Positions 29,440 to 37,986 of a stretch of DNA of 64,000 nt are shown here, piece after piece. The notes under the pieces were generated by a model. It was given only the letters and a program-made list of their open reading frames with translations, was not told the origin of the DNA and ran no database searches. Source of the stretch: Flagellimonas myxillae (GTDB lineage: Bacteria; Bacteroidota; Bacteroidia; Flavobacteriales; Flavobacteriaceae); assembly GCF_023502235.1 (NCBI RefSeq), contig NZ_JAMFLY010000001.1, positions 868,001 through 932,000 of the forward strand, read 5' to 3'. The position numbers and the translations under genes are program-made. Numbering within the stretch: position 1 is the first letter of the stretch; each line of letters starts with the position of its first letter.

Positions 29440-30953
29440 TCCATTCGTATAAACCGCTGCGCTCCTGCATCAAACTCAAATTTGTAGATATCGTACTTTC
29501 CGCTTCGGGCATCTCTTTCCAATTTTTGGGCCATCACCATTTTATCCCCGTCACTGCGCAAACTGATCATCCCGTAACGCGTTAAATAGGAGTTGATTTC
29601 CTTGTATTTTTTGATTTTATCTTCCTTTAGTTGAGCCAAAACCTGTTGGTTGGCGGAAGTATCCACAAAATTTTCAAGAAAGTCCGCATAGGCATTTTCA
29701 GCCTCCTCCCACTTTTGGTATTTCTTGACCAACTCGGGAATGGTGGCCGAAGTAAAATCTTTGTTGGACCGCGCCAATTCTGTACTAAAGATCAATGGCT
29801 TTTTGCTGAACCCTGTTCGTCCAATGGCACCCAAGGTATCGGGTCTGGGGTGGCTATAGTTTTCATCGTCCCCGCTAGAGATAACCGTGCCCAAGGCGTT
29901 GATGTTCTCCAAAAACTCGTAACTGAACAAATGGCTGCCATGGTGGCACGCCTTGGCGATATCGGCCTGTAACACTGAGCTTGCATTAGCGCCCAATTTG
30001 GCATTGATGTACTCCCCGGCTTCCTCATTAATGTCCCCGCCCAGCATAACCCTGAGCTTTTTATATTTCACCATCAATAGCACGGAATGCCCGTTTTTGG
30101 TCTTTCCGTTGTTACCATCCAAGTAAGGAAGCACTGTTTTTCCGTCTTGTTGATCCAGAATTGGGGCCACGATTTCCAATGTAAACTCATTGTCCCCTCC
30201 ATTTCCTAGGAGAAATCCCGTTTGATCGTTGAGCGCGACAAATTCCGGTTGATTCGGTTGCGAGAGTACCTTTGCCATGGTCTTCGGATATTGGGATCCC
30301 GTTCCGGAAGAATTATTGGGGTCGTTTAATATGGATTTGATTGCATTATCCGTGAGTTCCAGGGATAACAGGTATTCCTTGCCGTCCGAAAGCTCCTCTA
30401 CCTTGCCCAATTGGGTGTTCCATCCCTTGGTGTGGTCCACCGGCCGATGCACGATCCCATTGTGGTAGATTTTGTCGAACTGGATAACGGGATTATCGAA
30501 GATATCGGCAAATCCCAAATAGTGGTCATTATCCGGATGGCTCACCACCGCCTTGAATTGCATGGGGAGGTTGTCGTTTTCATCCAAATTAAAACGCCAG
30601 TAGAGATACCTGAACATATTGTCTCCCTTCCCGGCATCGATAAGGTAATGTTCATCATCAGGAGTGACCATATGGCACCCGTCGCCTTGGCCAATATCCA
30701 CAAAATTCACTTCCAAGATCTGATTTTGCTGGATTTTGTCCACAGGAATCCATCCGACTTTATTCCTACAGCTTACCCGTACCCGTTCGTTGACTATTTC
30801 GGTGTCCAAAATAACAATGCGGTCACCGAACAACAGATGCTGTACCCATTTGTTGGAGGTCTCATTTTCCAAGATTTTAGCATCAGGAAAACCTGCAAAT
30901 GTAATTTTTAAGGAGTTCTTAATGATAAATTTGGAGTTCTCTAAATGTGCCAT
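29436..30953 (-). CDS. ComEC/Rec2-type MBL-fold metallo-hydrolase with N-terminal SH3-like domain
   Basis: A 505-residue soluble protein if started at the ATG at 30953 (MAHLENSKFI); a start 11 codons upstream is possible. An SH3-like segment lies at about 38-77. The MBL domain follows: VNFVDIGQGDGCH (the ComEC-like F-D-V-G-Q-G-D), then SHPDNDHYLGF as metal site (His139, Asp141, Asp143, His144), VMLGGDINEEA, and ACHHGSHLFSYEF. It resembles the hydrolase domain of the DNA-uptake protein ComEC but has no membrane channel and no signal peptide. A nuclease or phosphodiesterase role is possible; the substrate is unknown. Confidence 0.85.
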   Translation of the reverse strand: MAHLENSKFIIKNSLKITFAGFPDAKILENETSNKWVQHLLFGDRIVILDTEIVNERVRVSCRNKVGWIPVDKIQQNQILEVNFVDIGQGDGCHMVTPDDEHYLIDAGKGDNMFRYLYWRFNLDENDNLPMQFKAVVSHPDNDHYLGFADIFDNPVIQFDKIYHNGIVHRPVDHTKGWNTQLGKVEELSDGKEYLLSLELTDNAIKSILNDPNNSSGTGSQYPKTMAKVLSQPNQPEFVALNDQTGFLLGNGGDNEFTLEIVAPILDQQDGKTVLPYLDGNNGKTKNGHSVLLMVKYKKLRVMLGGDINEEAGEYINAKLGANASSVLQADIAKACHHGSHLFSYEFLENINALGTVISSGDDENYSHPRPDTLGAIGRTGFSKKPLIFSTELARSNKDFTSATIPELVKKYQKWEEAENAYADFLENFVDTSANQQVLAQLKEDKIKKYKEINSYLTRYGMISLRSDGDKMVMAQKLERDARSGKYDIYKFEFDAGAQRFIRMD

Positions 30954-31184
30954 TGCTCTGATTTTTAGGAAATTTTGTAACCGCAACTCAATGAAGTTAA
31001 GAATTTTCCTAGTGCAAATGCAGGGCGGTGTAAGAGAAGGTGGAATTTGTGTATGGATGGCAGTCTTGGTGTTCTATCAACCCAAAGCTGGCATCCATCA
31101 ATTCAAAAGGGGCATTCATAAATTGGCCCGGATATAAATGTAAAATAGAGGGCATTTTTATGGTTCACTATAAAATAATAGACC

Positions 31185-33281
31185 ATGAAGCAGAAAATTA
31201 TATTTTGGGCCCTAACGATTGTCTTCGCACTTTCCTCCTGTGGAAAAGATGACGATGGTAAAAGTAACAGAGCCCCGGAAATAACTTCAACTTCGGTTAA
31301 TGCACCTGAAAACACTACCGAAGAGACGACTTTTGCAACTATTGAGGCTACCGACCCCGACGGTGACGAATTTTTCTTTTCGCTTGATGCATCGGAGACC
31401 ATGTTCCAAATTACAGCCAATGGCGATCTACAGCTTAAGTCCGGACAACAATTTGATCGTGCCACGGCTACGCAACACACGGTAAACGTAACGGTAACTG
31501 ATGAGCATACGGCCGAATCTGAGTCGGCTGTGACCATTAATGTAACGGAAGCAGAAGAGGAAACCAATCAAGCGCCAACGGTGAACAATGAAGTTTTGGA
31601 ATTTGAGGTTTCAGAAGATATTTTGGACTCTGAAACCATTGGAATTGTAAATGCAAGCGACCCGGAGGAACAAACGTTGGAATATTCGGTTGTTTCTCAA
31701 ATAGAACTTATTGAAATTTCGGAAACCGGCGAATTGTCCTAAGTAGCCGGGGAGGAATTTGACTATGAAACAGCAACTTCACATACCGTTAGGGTAAGAG
31801 TATCAGATGGCGAGAACATAGTGGATACGGATTTTACCATTGTTTTATTAAATGTCGCAGATTCCCTTCCAGAGTTATCTTCATCGTTTATTACAACTTG
31901 GTCTATCGACAGTACTAATGAAACGATAAGCTTTGGGGACATTGAAAATGGGGAGTACAACTGCGAAATAGACTGGGGGGATGGTACAACAGGAACTTAT
32001 GTTGGCACCACCGCACCAAGTCATATCTATGACGAACCTGGAGATTATACTGTGGCTGTTGGAGGCACATTCTCAAGGCTGAAGTTGGGAGGGACGGACT
32101 CCGCTCCCAAACTTTCAAGTATTGAGCAATGGGGAGATATCGAATGGCAAGATTTTTCGTATGCATTCACAGGTTGCACAAATATGGTCTACAATGCCAA
32201 GGACGCTCCAAACCTTTCACAGGTTACTGATTTGTCTTATATGTTCAACAGTGCGGAGAAATTCAATGGAGACCTAAGTAATTGGATTGTGACCAACATT
32301 CAGAACATGGAAGGGATGTTTTCATATGCTTCAGTGTTTAATGGCAATATCACCAATTGGGATGTCATTAATGTTACCAATATGAAAGCTATGTTTCAGG
32401 TGGCATCCGCATTTAACCAAAACATTGGAGCTTGGGATGTGGACAACGTAACCGATATGAGTTTAATGTTCTACTATGCGGAGTCATTTAATCAGGACAT
32501 TGGTGCATGGAAGGTGAGCAAGGTAACCAATATGAGTAATATGTTCAACTCAGCTTTGGTGTTCAACCAAAACCTTAATGATTGGACGGTAAGCGGGGTA
32601 ACTTCTATGGCTGCAATGTTTGGTTCCGCTCTTGAATTTAATGGGAATATAAGCAGCTGGGAAGTGCATAATGTAAAGGATATGAGCAATATGTTTGCCT
32701 ATGCTTACTATTTCAAGAGCGATATCTCCAATTGGATAGTAAGCAGTGTTGAGGATATGAGCTATATGTTCAACTTTGCTGAGTCGTTTAATCAAAATAT
32801 TAACAATTGGCAGGTTGGGCAAGTAAAAAATATGGCAGGAATGTTCAAAAACGCTTCTCTGTTTAATGCTGATATAAGTGGATGGACTGTGGACAACGTC
32901 ACCAATATGAGGGCCATGTTTCAGGGAGCTTCGGAATTTAATCAAGACCTAAGCAATTGGAATTTTGGGAATGTAACCGATATGTCTTACATGTTCAGAA
33001 ATGCATCTCAATTTGACCAAAATTTGGGTAGTTGGGACTTAAGTGGGTTAGTCGCACCAGGAATGGTGTCCATGTTGGATAATTCTGGCATGGATGCAGA
33101 AATGTATTCATACTCCATTATGGGCTGGAATGATAATGTGGCGAACATGCCAAACGGAATTACGGTTGGGGCCCTTAATTTGGATTATTGCGGCTTGATT
33201 GCGGATACTGCAAGGAATAATTTAATCAACTCCAAGGGCTGGTCTTTTAACGGCGATACTGATAATTGCGGAGGTGATTAA
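31185..33281 (+). pseudogene. Cadherin-like/BspA-type surface lipoprotein interrupted by an in-frame TAA
   Basis: One reading frame of 698 codons plus its final stop, broken by a TAA at 31740-31742. The first part (185 residues) has a lipobox L-S-S-C (Cys19) and one complete cadherin-like domain (about 29-127), then a second one that is cut. After the stop the same frame continues with AGEEFDYETATSH and VRVRVSDGE, the missing end of that second domain, then a PKD-like stretch (DWGDGTTGTY, YDEPGDYTVAV) and eleven 25-residue BspA/DUF285-type repeats. Comparison with domain 1 (NGDLQLKSGQQFD against TGELS-stop-VAGEEFD) puts the stop where a hydrophobic residue, probably Leu TTA, belongs. The downstream part alone could start only at weak codons such as GTG 31821 and would lack export signals. 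Confidence 0.8.
32196..33050 (+). repeat. Eleven tandem 75-base coding repeats (BspA/DUF285 type)
   Basis: The protein repeats with a strict 25-residue period, each unit holding W-x-V-x-x-V-x-x-M-x-x-M-F-x-x-A-x-x-F-N. The M-x-x-M-F positions recur every 25 residues without any gap. Units have diverged in DNA sequence, so this is an old array rather than a recent expansion. Such repeats form leucine-rich-repeat-like solenoids on surface proteins. Confidence 0.85.
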
Positions 33282-33477
33282 CTTTTGTGACTCTAAAGAA
33301 CACATGCTTCTCAATTTTTATAAAAACGCTGCTACAGCTAGATTAAAACTAGTGGATTGTAGATTAGCATACAAGAATAGAAAGATAGAATTGGTACCAA
33401 GGCCACGGCTATTTTGCGGTTGTGGCGTTTAATGCTATCAATTTGAAACTGGCAATAACGACAGCCCGTGGGTAAGT

Positions 33478-33527
33478 GGTTCTCGATATATCCCGAATTT
33501 CATTCGGGACACTCGAACTGACCCTGA
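33478..33527. repeat. Palindromic intergenic element
   Basis: TCCCGAAT (33491-33498) and ATTCGGGA (33502-33509) form an eight-pair hairpin with a three-base loop, flanked by GGTTCTCGA on one side and TCGAACTGACC on the other, which are partly complementary. Elements of this look (CCCGAA hairpin flanked by CTCGA/TCGA) recur between genes in Flavobacteriaceae as I recall. It stands between two convergent genes and may serve as a terminator. Confidence 0.5.
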
Positions 33528-33535
33528 GATAAGGT

Positions 33536-34447
33536 TTACACAGAAATACTCACCCCATTCGCGGAAACATTCTTCTTGGAGTCAAAATAAAAATCGATAC
33601 GGCCCAAGTTTAGCCCGTAGGCCCCGACTTGGTTTACCAATACAGCATCGCCGTTTAGGTTGGTGCGAATCTCGGGTTTATCCAAAAACGTATGCGTATG
33701 CCCGCCAATGATCAATTGGGTGTGGTAGGTGTTTTGTGCAAGCTTAATATCAGAGGGTCGCTGTGGGTTTTCATATTCGTACCCCAAATGGGAAAGACAA
33801 ACAATCAAATCGCATTGCTCTTCTTTTTTTAGTTGACGTTCCATGTCCAAAGCCAACTCAAAGGGGTCGTTGTACACAGTTTCTTTGTACAAGCGCTTGG
33901 TCACCAGCCCGTCTAGGGCAATACCCAATCCGTAGACCCCGATTTTAATACCATCCAGTTGGTATATCTTATAGGGCTTTACAAAACCGTCCAAAACCGT
34001 ATTGGAAAAATCGTAGTTGGCGGAAAGCAAATCGAAGGTGCCGTTCGGAACCTGGGCCAATAGCCCGTCCACACCATTGTCAAAATCGTGGTTGCCGATG
34101 GTGGCGGCATCGTATTTCAGCTTGCTCATCAGCTTAAACTCCAATTCCCCGCCATAAAAATTAAAGTAGGGGGTACCTTGGAAGATATCACCCGCATCAA
34201 ATAAGAGGGTATTGGGGTTTTCATTGCGAATTTGTTCCACTAAACTAGCCCTTCGGGCCACCCCGCCCAAATTGGCATATAGAGAGTGGGAACTCGGAAA
34301 AGGATCTATATGGCTGTGCACATCGTTGGTGTGCAAAATAGTGATGTGTTTTCTGCCCAGTCCAGCACAGGATTTGAGGCTTAGTCCCCCAAGTCCAACC
34401 AAGGTCGAGGCCGCTGCTGTTCGCGATATAAATTTTCGTCGTTCCAT
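33536..34447 (-). CDS. 5'-nucleotidase family metallophosphoesterase (catalytic domain protein)
   Basis: A 303-residue exported protein. The N terminus has a twin-arginine-like start (ERRKFISRTAAAS) and a hydrophobic stretch up to about residue 28. The metallophosphoesterase motifs are LHTNDVHSH, DAGDIFQGTP, GNHDFDNG, CLSHLGYE and GGHTHTFL. This corresponds to the N-terminal catalytic half of UshA-type 5'-nucleotidases, which hydrolyse nucleotides or UDP-sugars in the periplasm. The substrate-binding half is encoded by the adjacent upstream gene; the ATG abuts its stop codon. Confidence 0.93.
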   Translation of the reverse strand: MERRKFISRTAAASTLVGLGGLSLKSCAGLGRKHITILHTNDVHSHIDPFPSSHSLYANLGGVARRASLVEQIRNENPNTLLFDAGDIFQGTPYFNFYGGELEFKLMSKLKYDAATIGNHDFDNGVDGLLAQVPNGTFDLLSANYDFSNTVLDGFVKPYKIYQLDGIKIGVYGLGIALDGLVTKRLYKETVYNDPFELALDMERQLKKEEQCDLIVCLSHLGYEYENPQRPSDIKLAQNTYHTQLIIGGHTHTFLDKPEIRTNLNGDAVLVNQVGAYGLNLGRIDFYFDSKKNVSANGVSISV

Positions 34448-35215
34448 TTATTGAAGTTGTATAAAGCGGTCATCCACTTGGGCGGTTAGCGTATCCACCT
34501 TTTTAAAGTGATCGATCATGGCATTGCGAACCAGGTAGCCTGTGTCGTGTACGGAAACCATATCGCTAAAAAAGCCGATACTGGGACCACCCTGCACGAG
34601 ATAATCGGAAGTGGCCACAAAATAGTTTCGGTTTTCATCAAAAGGGCTGCCGTTAATGTTCACGGATTCCAAATGGCCTGTTTTGTCCAAAATAATCTGC
34701 ATCCCCGCAATCGCATGTATCCGAGAGGATCCAATCAAAAAACTGATTAATTTTCGCATGGCGGTGCCATCCAGCTCTACCACAGAAATGTAGTTTTCGA
34801 AGGGCATCACCTCGAAAGCGTTTCGCGCGGTAACATTGCCGGCCGAAATAACGGCACGTATACCGCCCCGGTTCATCACCACAAAATCCAGTTCTTTTCC
34901 CGTTTGTTTATGAAAAAGGGGCCGGGTTTCCTCCAAAAGCGCATCTGCCATAAGATTGCCCATGGAGGTATTGCGAGGGCCATCATCCAAAATAATGTCC
35001 TTTGGGGCAATGGCCAAGGTACTGTCCAATATCTGGTTGATCCGGTTTCGAAATGGCGCAACATAAGCTGAAATGGAATCAACTGCCTTATAAGTTGAAT
35101 CTACTTTTAGTAAACTTCCATCAATACTCGAAAGCGTTGGGTTCCCTTGTTTGCAGGAAATTGAAACACAAATTGTTAAGAATAAAACAATTTGTTTGAT
35201 TTTTAAAATACTCAC
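34448..35215 (-). CDS. 5'-nucleotidase C-terminal domain lipoprotein
   Basis: A 255-residue lipoprotein with lipobox S-I-S-C (Cys21). The body is the 5'-nucleotidase C-terminal, nucleotide-binding domain: NTSMGNLMADALLEE, VMNRGGIRAVISAG, FEVMPFENYISVVELDG and the late NYFVATSDYLVQGG. It has no metallophosphoesterase motif, so it needs the protein encoded next to it. The gene order (C-domain first, then catalytic domain) is the reverse of the domain order in one-chain enzymes. Confidence 0.93.
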   Translation of the reverse strand: MSILKIKQIVLFLTICVSISCKQGNPTLSSIDGSLLKVDSTYKAVDSISAYVAPFRNRINQILDSTLAIAPKDIILDDGPRNTSMGNLMADALLEETRPLFHKQTGKELDFVVMNRGGIRAVISAGNVTARNAFEVMPFENYISVVELDGTAMRKLISFLIGSSRIHAIAGMQIILDKTGHLESVNINGSPFDENRNYFVATSDYLVQGGPSIGFFSDMVSVHDTGYLVRNAMIDHFKKVDTLTAQVDDRFIQLQ

Positions 35216-35228
35216 TAGCGTATCTTTG
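35195..35228 (+). promoter_or_regulatory. Predicted promoter of the DUF6913-dapA unit
   Basis: TTTG (35195-35198), 22 bases, then TATCTTTG (35221-35228). A second full -7 match, TACCTTTG, follows at 35253-35260, 18 bases before the ATG at 35279, without a well-spaced -33 element. Either or both may be used. Confidence 0.4.
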
Positions 35229-35278
35229 TTTAAGGAGTCGAGGTAGATTAATTACCTTTGTAAAAATGCATAAAAATA

Positions 35279-35812
35279 ATGTTTTTAAGAGGGCTCCAGG
35301 ATAAATTTAAGGTAAAATCAGGTCAAAAATATTTACAAGAAGAAATGCAAAAACCCACGACCGAAGTTGATCGTGGAAAGGGCATTACCAGCATCGGGTG
35401 TATTGTAGATGTGGACAATTTTGGAAACGCTGAGGTTTTTTATGAGTTGATCGACGAATATGAACTAAGGCCCAATGCTATCAAGATCATTGGATATAAG
35501 CGTGAATACGATAAAAATTCACCTTATGCCATCCAGATTTTTTCCGACAAGGACCTAGGCTGGAAAGGCGACATAGAAAATGGTTATGTGTTGGAGTTTT
35601 TGGGTAGGGAATACGATATGCTGATCAACTACTACCAGGAGGATAATTTGATGATGAAGTTGTTATCCGTAAAAACCCAGGCGCGCCTGAAAGTGGGATT
35701 TGCAACATTGGACCCCAAAATAAACGATTTGATCTTGAATACGTCCTTGAATGATTTTGAATTGTTCAAAAGTGAACTAAAAAAGTATTTAAAGGTTTTA
35801 AACGAATTGTAA
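35279..35812 (+). CDS. DUF6913 family protein
   Basis: A 177-residue soluble protein. It resembles the DUF6913 group that in Flavobacteriaceae is encoded directly before dapA. There is no catalytic motif; the middle has [22 protein letters not shown] character and the C terminus ends with a lysine-rich helix. Its stop and the dapA start share bases (TAATG), so it is translationally coupled to dapA. Function unknown. Confidence 0.8.
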   Translation: MFLRGLQDKFKVKSGQKYLQEEMQKPTTEVDRGKGITSIGCIVDVDNFGNAEVFYELIDEYELRPNAIKIIGYKREYDKNSPYAIQIFSDKDLGWKGDIENGYVLEFLGREYDMLINYYQEDNLMMKLLSVKTQARLKVGFATLDPKINDLILNTSLNDFELFKSELKKYLKVLNEL

Positions 35813-36702
35813 TGGAACAATTAATGGGAACGGGTGTGGCATTGGTAACCCCGTTCAAGGATGATCTCACGGTGGACACCAGTGCTTTGGAACGTATTGT
35901 GGAGCACAACATCCAAGGGGGTGTGGACTATTTGGTGATTTTAGGAACCACAGGCGAATCGGTAACACTTTCCAAAGCGGAAAAGCAGTTGGTGATGGAT
36001 GTGGCCATTAGGGCCAATGCCGGCAGACTTCCGCTGGTACTTGGGGTTGGCGGGAACAACACCGCAGCGGTAATTGAGGATTTGACCACTTTGGACCTTT
36101 CTGAGTTCACGGCCATATTGTCGGTTTCACCGGCCTACAATAAACCCACCCAAGAGGGGATTTACCAACACTTTAGGGCTATCGCCAATGCATCGCCCAA
36201 ACCCATCGTACTCTATAACGTTCCAGCGAGAACAGGGAGCAATATGCTGCCCGAGACCACGGTGCGTTTGGCCCATGATATCCCCAACATTGTAGCGATC
36301 AAAGAAGCTTGTGGGGACATGATCCAGATAGATAAGATCATGAAAGAAAAGCCGGAGGACTTTTTGGTGATTTCAGGTGATGATTTTACGGCACTACCTA
36401 CTGTTTTGGCAGGCGGGGCAGGGGTAATCTCTGTTTTGGGCCAAGGGCTTCCAGCGGCATTCTCCAAAATGATTGCATTGGGAAGTAACGGAAATACAGA
36501 TGAGGCCTATGAGATCCATCATGCATTGCTTCCTGCCATGCAGCTGATTTTTGAAGAGGGCAACCCAGCGGGTATTAAAACCGTGTTCGAAACTTTTGGT
36601 TTATGCTCCGCAGGAGTCAGGCTCCCTTTGATGGAAGCAACCCCAGGACTTAAGAAAAGGATTGCAGACTTCTTAAAATCCTTTAACAGGGTGCATGCTT
36701 AA
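35812..36702 (+). CDS. dapA: 4-hydroxy-tetrahydrodipicolinate synthase
   Basis: A 296-residue TIM-barrel aldolase that condenses pyruvate with aspartate semialdehyde at the start of the lysine/diaminopimelate branch. The Schiff-base lysine is Lys164 in [12 protein letters not shown] and the catalytic Tyr135 is in [16 protein letters not shown] (45-50) is the carboxylate-binding loop. Together with dapF at 14.2 kb it supplies meso-diaminopimelate for the wall. It starts at the TAATG junction with the DUF6913 gene. Confidence 0.97.
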   Translation: MEQLMGTGVALVTPFKDDLTVDTSALERIVEHNIQGGVDYLVILGTTGESVTLSKAEKQLVMDVAIRANAGRLPLVLGVGGNNTAAVIEDLTTLDLSEFTAILSVSPAYNKPTQEGIYQHFRAIANASPKPIVLYNVPARTGSNMLPETTVRLAHDIPNIVAIKEACGDMIQIDKIMKEKPEDFLVISGDDFTALPTVLAGGAGVISVLGQGLPAAFSKMIALGSNGNTDEAYEIHHALLPAMQLIFEEGNPAGIKTVFETFGLCSAGVRLPLMEATPGLKKRIADFLKSFNRVHA

Positions 36703-36797
36703 CCAAAGTTAAAACTTCGCCAAAACCTTGGCAGGAAGCGGTACAGCGACTTATTTTTGGAAGTGGTTTTCTATTTTTTAAATCCGTTGATTATCAC

Positions 36798-36805
36798 TAA
36801 TTTTG
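36798..36805 (+). promoter_or_regulatory. Possible -7 promoter element of bamD
   Basis: TAATTTTG is a full TAnnTTTG match but lies only five bases before the first bamD ATG (36810). If it is used, translation would more naturally start at the next ATG, 36822, which also gives a cleaner lipoprotein signal. No TTTG lies at the -33 spacing. Confidence 0.3.
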
Positions 36806-36809
36806 CAAA

Positions 36810-37637
36810 ATGTTTTTGAAAATGAGGTCGATTCTTCCATTACTTTCAGCCCTAATTTTGTTAACCTCCTGTAATGAGTACCAAAAAGTACTTAAAAACG
36901 AGGATGTTAAGGCCAAATATGATATGGCTCAAAAATTCTATGAAGAAGGGGATTACAAAAGGGCGAAAAGATTGTTCGAACAAATCGCTCCGCGTTATGT
37001 GGGGAAACCACAGGGCGAACGGGTCATGTTCTTTTTTGCCGATTCTTATTTCAAGACAAAGGACTATTACCTTTCCGGCTATCAGTTTGAAAGATTTGTG
37101 AAGTCATACCCAAGGAGTGACAAAATTCAGGAAGCTTCATTTTTGGGAGCCAAGAGTTACTACGAATTGTCCCCGGCTTATTCTTTGGATCAAACCGATA
37201 CGGACAAGGCCTTGGCAAAACTTCAGACATTTATCAATACCTATCCTGAATCTGAGTTTTTTGAGGAAGCCAATGCCATGGCTCGCGAGCTGACCTCCAA
37301 AAAGGAAAGAAAACAAATCGAGGTTGCAAAACAGTTCAACAAACTGGGTAAGTTTAATTATCCAATATTGATCTCCGCCATAACCGCCCTGGACAATTTT
37401 ATCTCGGATAATCCTGGATCTATTTATAGGGAAGAGGCATTGTACTATAGAATTGAGGCAGCGACCAACCTTGCTGTTAACAGTACCGAAAACAGAAAAC
37501 AAGAACGTTTGGAAGAAGCCATGTCATCTTATAACAATTTGATGCGGTACTTTCCGGAATCCCAATTTAAAAAGAAAGCGGACGACCTGTCCGAGAAAAT
37601 ACAAAAAGAGCTGAGCGTATATACCAGCTCCAAATAA
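36810..37637 (+). CDS. bamD: Outer membrane protein assembly factor BamD
   Basis: A 275-residue lipoprotein (271 if started at 36822). The lipobox is L-L-T-S-C followed by NEYQKVLKNED. The rest is helical TPR-like: MAQKFYEEGDYKRAKRLFEQIAP, FFFADSYFKTKDYYLSGYQFERFVKSYPRSD and later similar helices. BamD is the essential lipoprotein of the BAM complex that inserts beta-barrel proteins in the outer membrane. It heads the group bamD-rpoZ-coaBC-DUF4835-recN. Confidence 0.93.
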   Translation: MFLKMRSILPLLSALILLTSCNEYQKVLKNEDVKAKYDMAQKFYEEGDYKRAKRLFEQIAPRYVGKPQGERVMFFFADSYFKTKDYYLSGYQFERFVKSYPRSDKIQEASFLGAKSYYELSPAYSLDQTDTDKALAKLQTFINTYPESEFFEEANAMARELTSKKERKQIEVAKQFNKLGKFNYPILISAITALDNFISDNPGSIYREEALYYRIEAATNLAVNSTENRKQERLEEAMSSYNNLMRYFPESQFKKKADDLSEKIQKELSVYTSSK

Positions 37638-37656
37638 CAGTTTAAACAATCCGTGT

Positions 37657-37983
37657 ATGCAAGATTTGAAAAACACCAAGGCTCCCGTTTCCACAGTTAC
37701 CCATAACAGGAACGAATTTGACGAGAAGACGGACAATATTTATGAGGCCATTTCCATAGCATCCAAGCGTGCCATCCAGATCAACTCCGAAATAAAGAAG
37801 GAGTTGTTGGAGAAATTGGAAGAGTTCGCCACGTATAGCGATAGCTTGGAGGAGGTTTTCGAAAACAAGGAACAAATTGAGGTTTCCAAGTTTTATGAAA
37901 AACTTCCAAAACCACATGCTCTTGCAGTTATGGAGTGGTTGGAAGACAAAATCTACTACAGAAACACAGAGAAAGACGCCTAA
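37657..37983 (+). CDS. rpoZ: DNA-directed RNA polymerase subunit omega
   Basis: A 108-residue Bacteroidota-type omega. The core omega motif is recognisable in DEKTDNIYEAISIASKRAIQIN, and the C-terminal part (LPKPHALAVMEWLEDKIYYR) is the extension typical of this phylum. Omega helps RNA polymerase assembly and in many bacteria contributes to ppGpp binding. It lies 19 bases after bamD and three bases before coaBC, matching the widespread rpoZ-coaBC linkage. Confidence 0.92.
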   Translation: MQDLKNTKAPVSTVTHNRNEFDEKTDNIYEAISIASKRAIQINSEIKKELLEKLEEFATYSDSLEEVFENKEQIEVSKFYEKLPKPHALAVMEWLEDKIYYRNTEKDA

Positions 37984-37986
37984 CAA

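Noticed and set aside
31821..33281. A separate BspA-like gene starting with GTG at 31821
   Set aside because: The supposed start lies inside the conserved end of a cadherin-like domain in the same frame as the upstream lipoprotein gene, and it has no signal peptide.
33536..35215. A single 5'-nucleotidase gene split by a frameshift
   Set aside because: The C-terminal-type domain is encoded before the catalytic domain, each half has its own export signal and start codon, and the order is opposite to the one-chain enzyme, so no simple mutation produces this.
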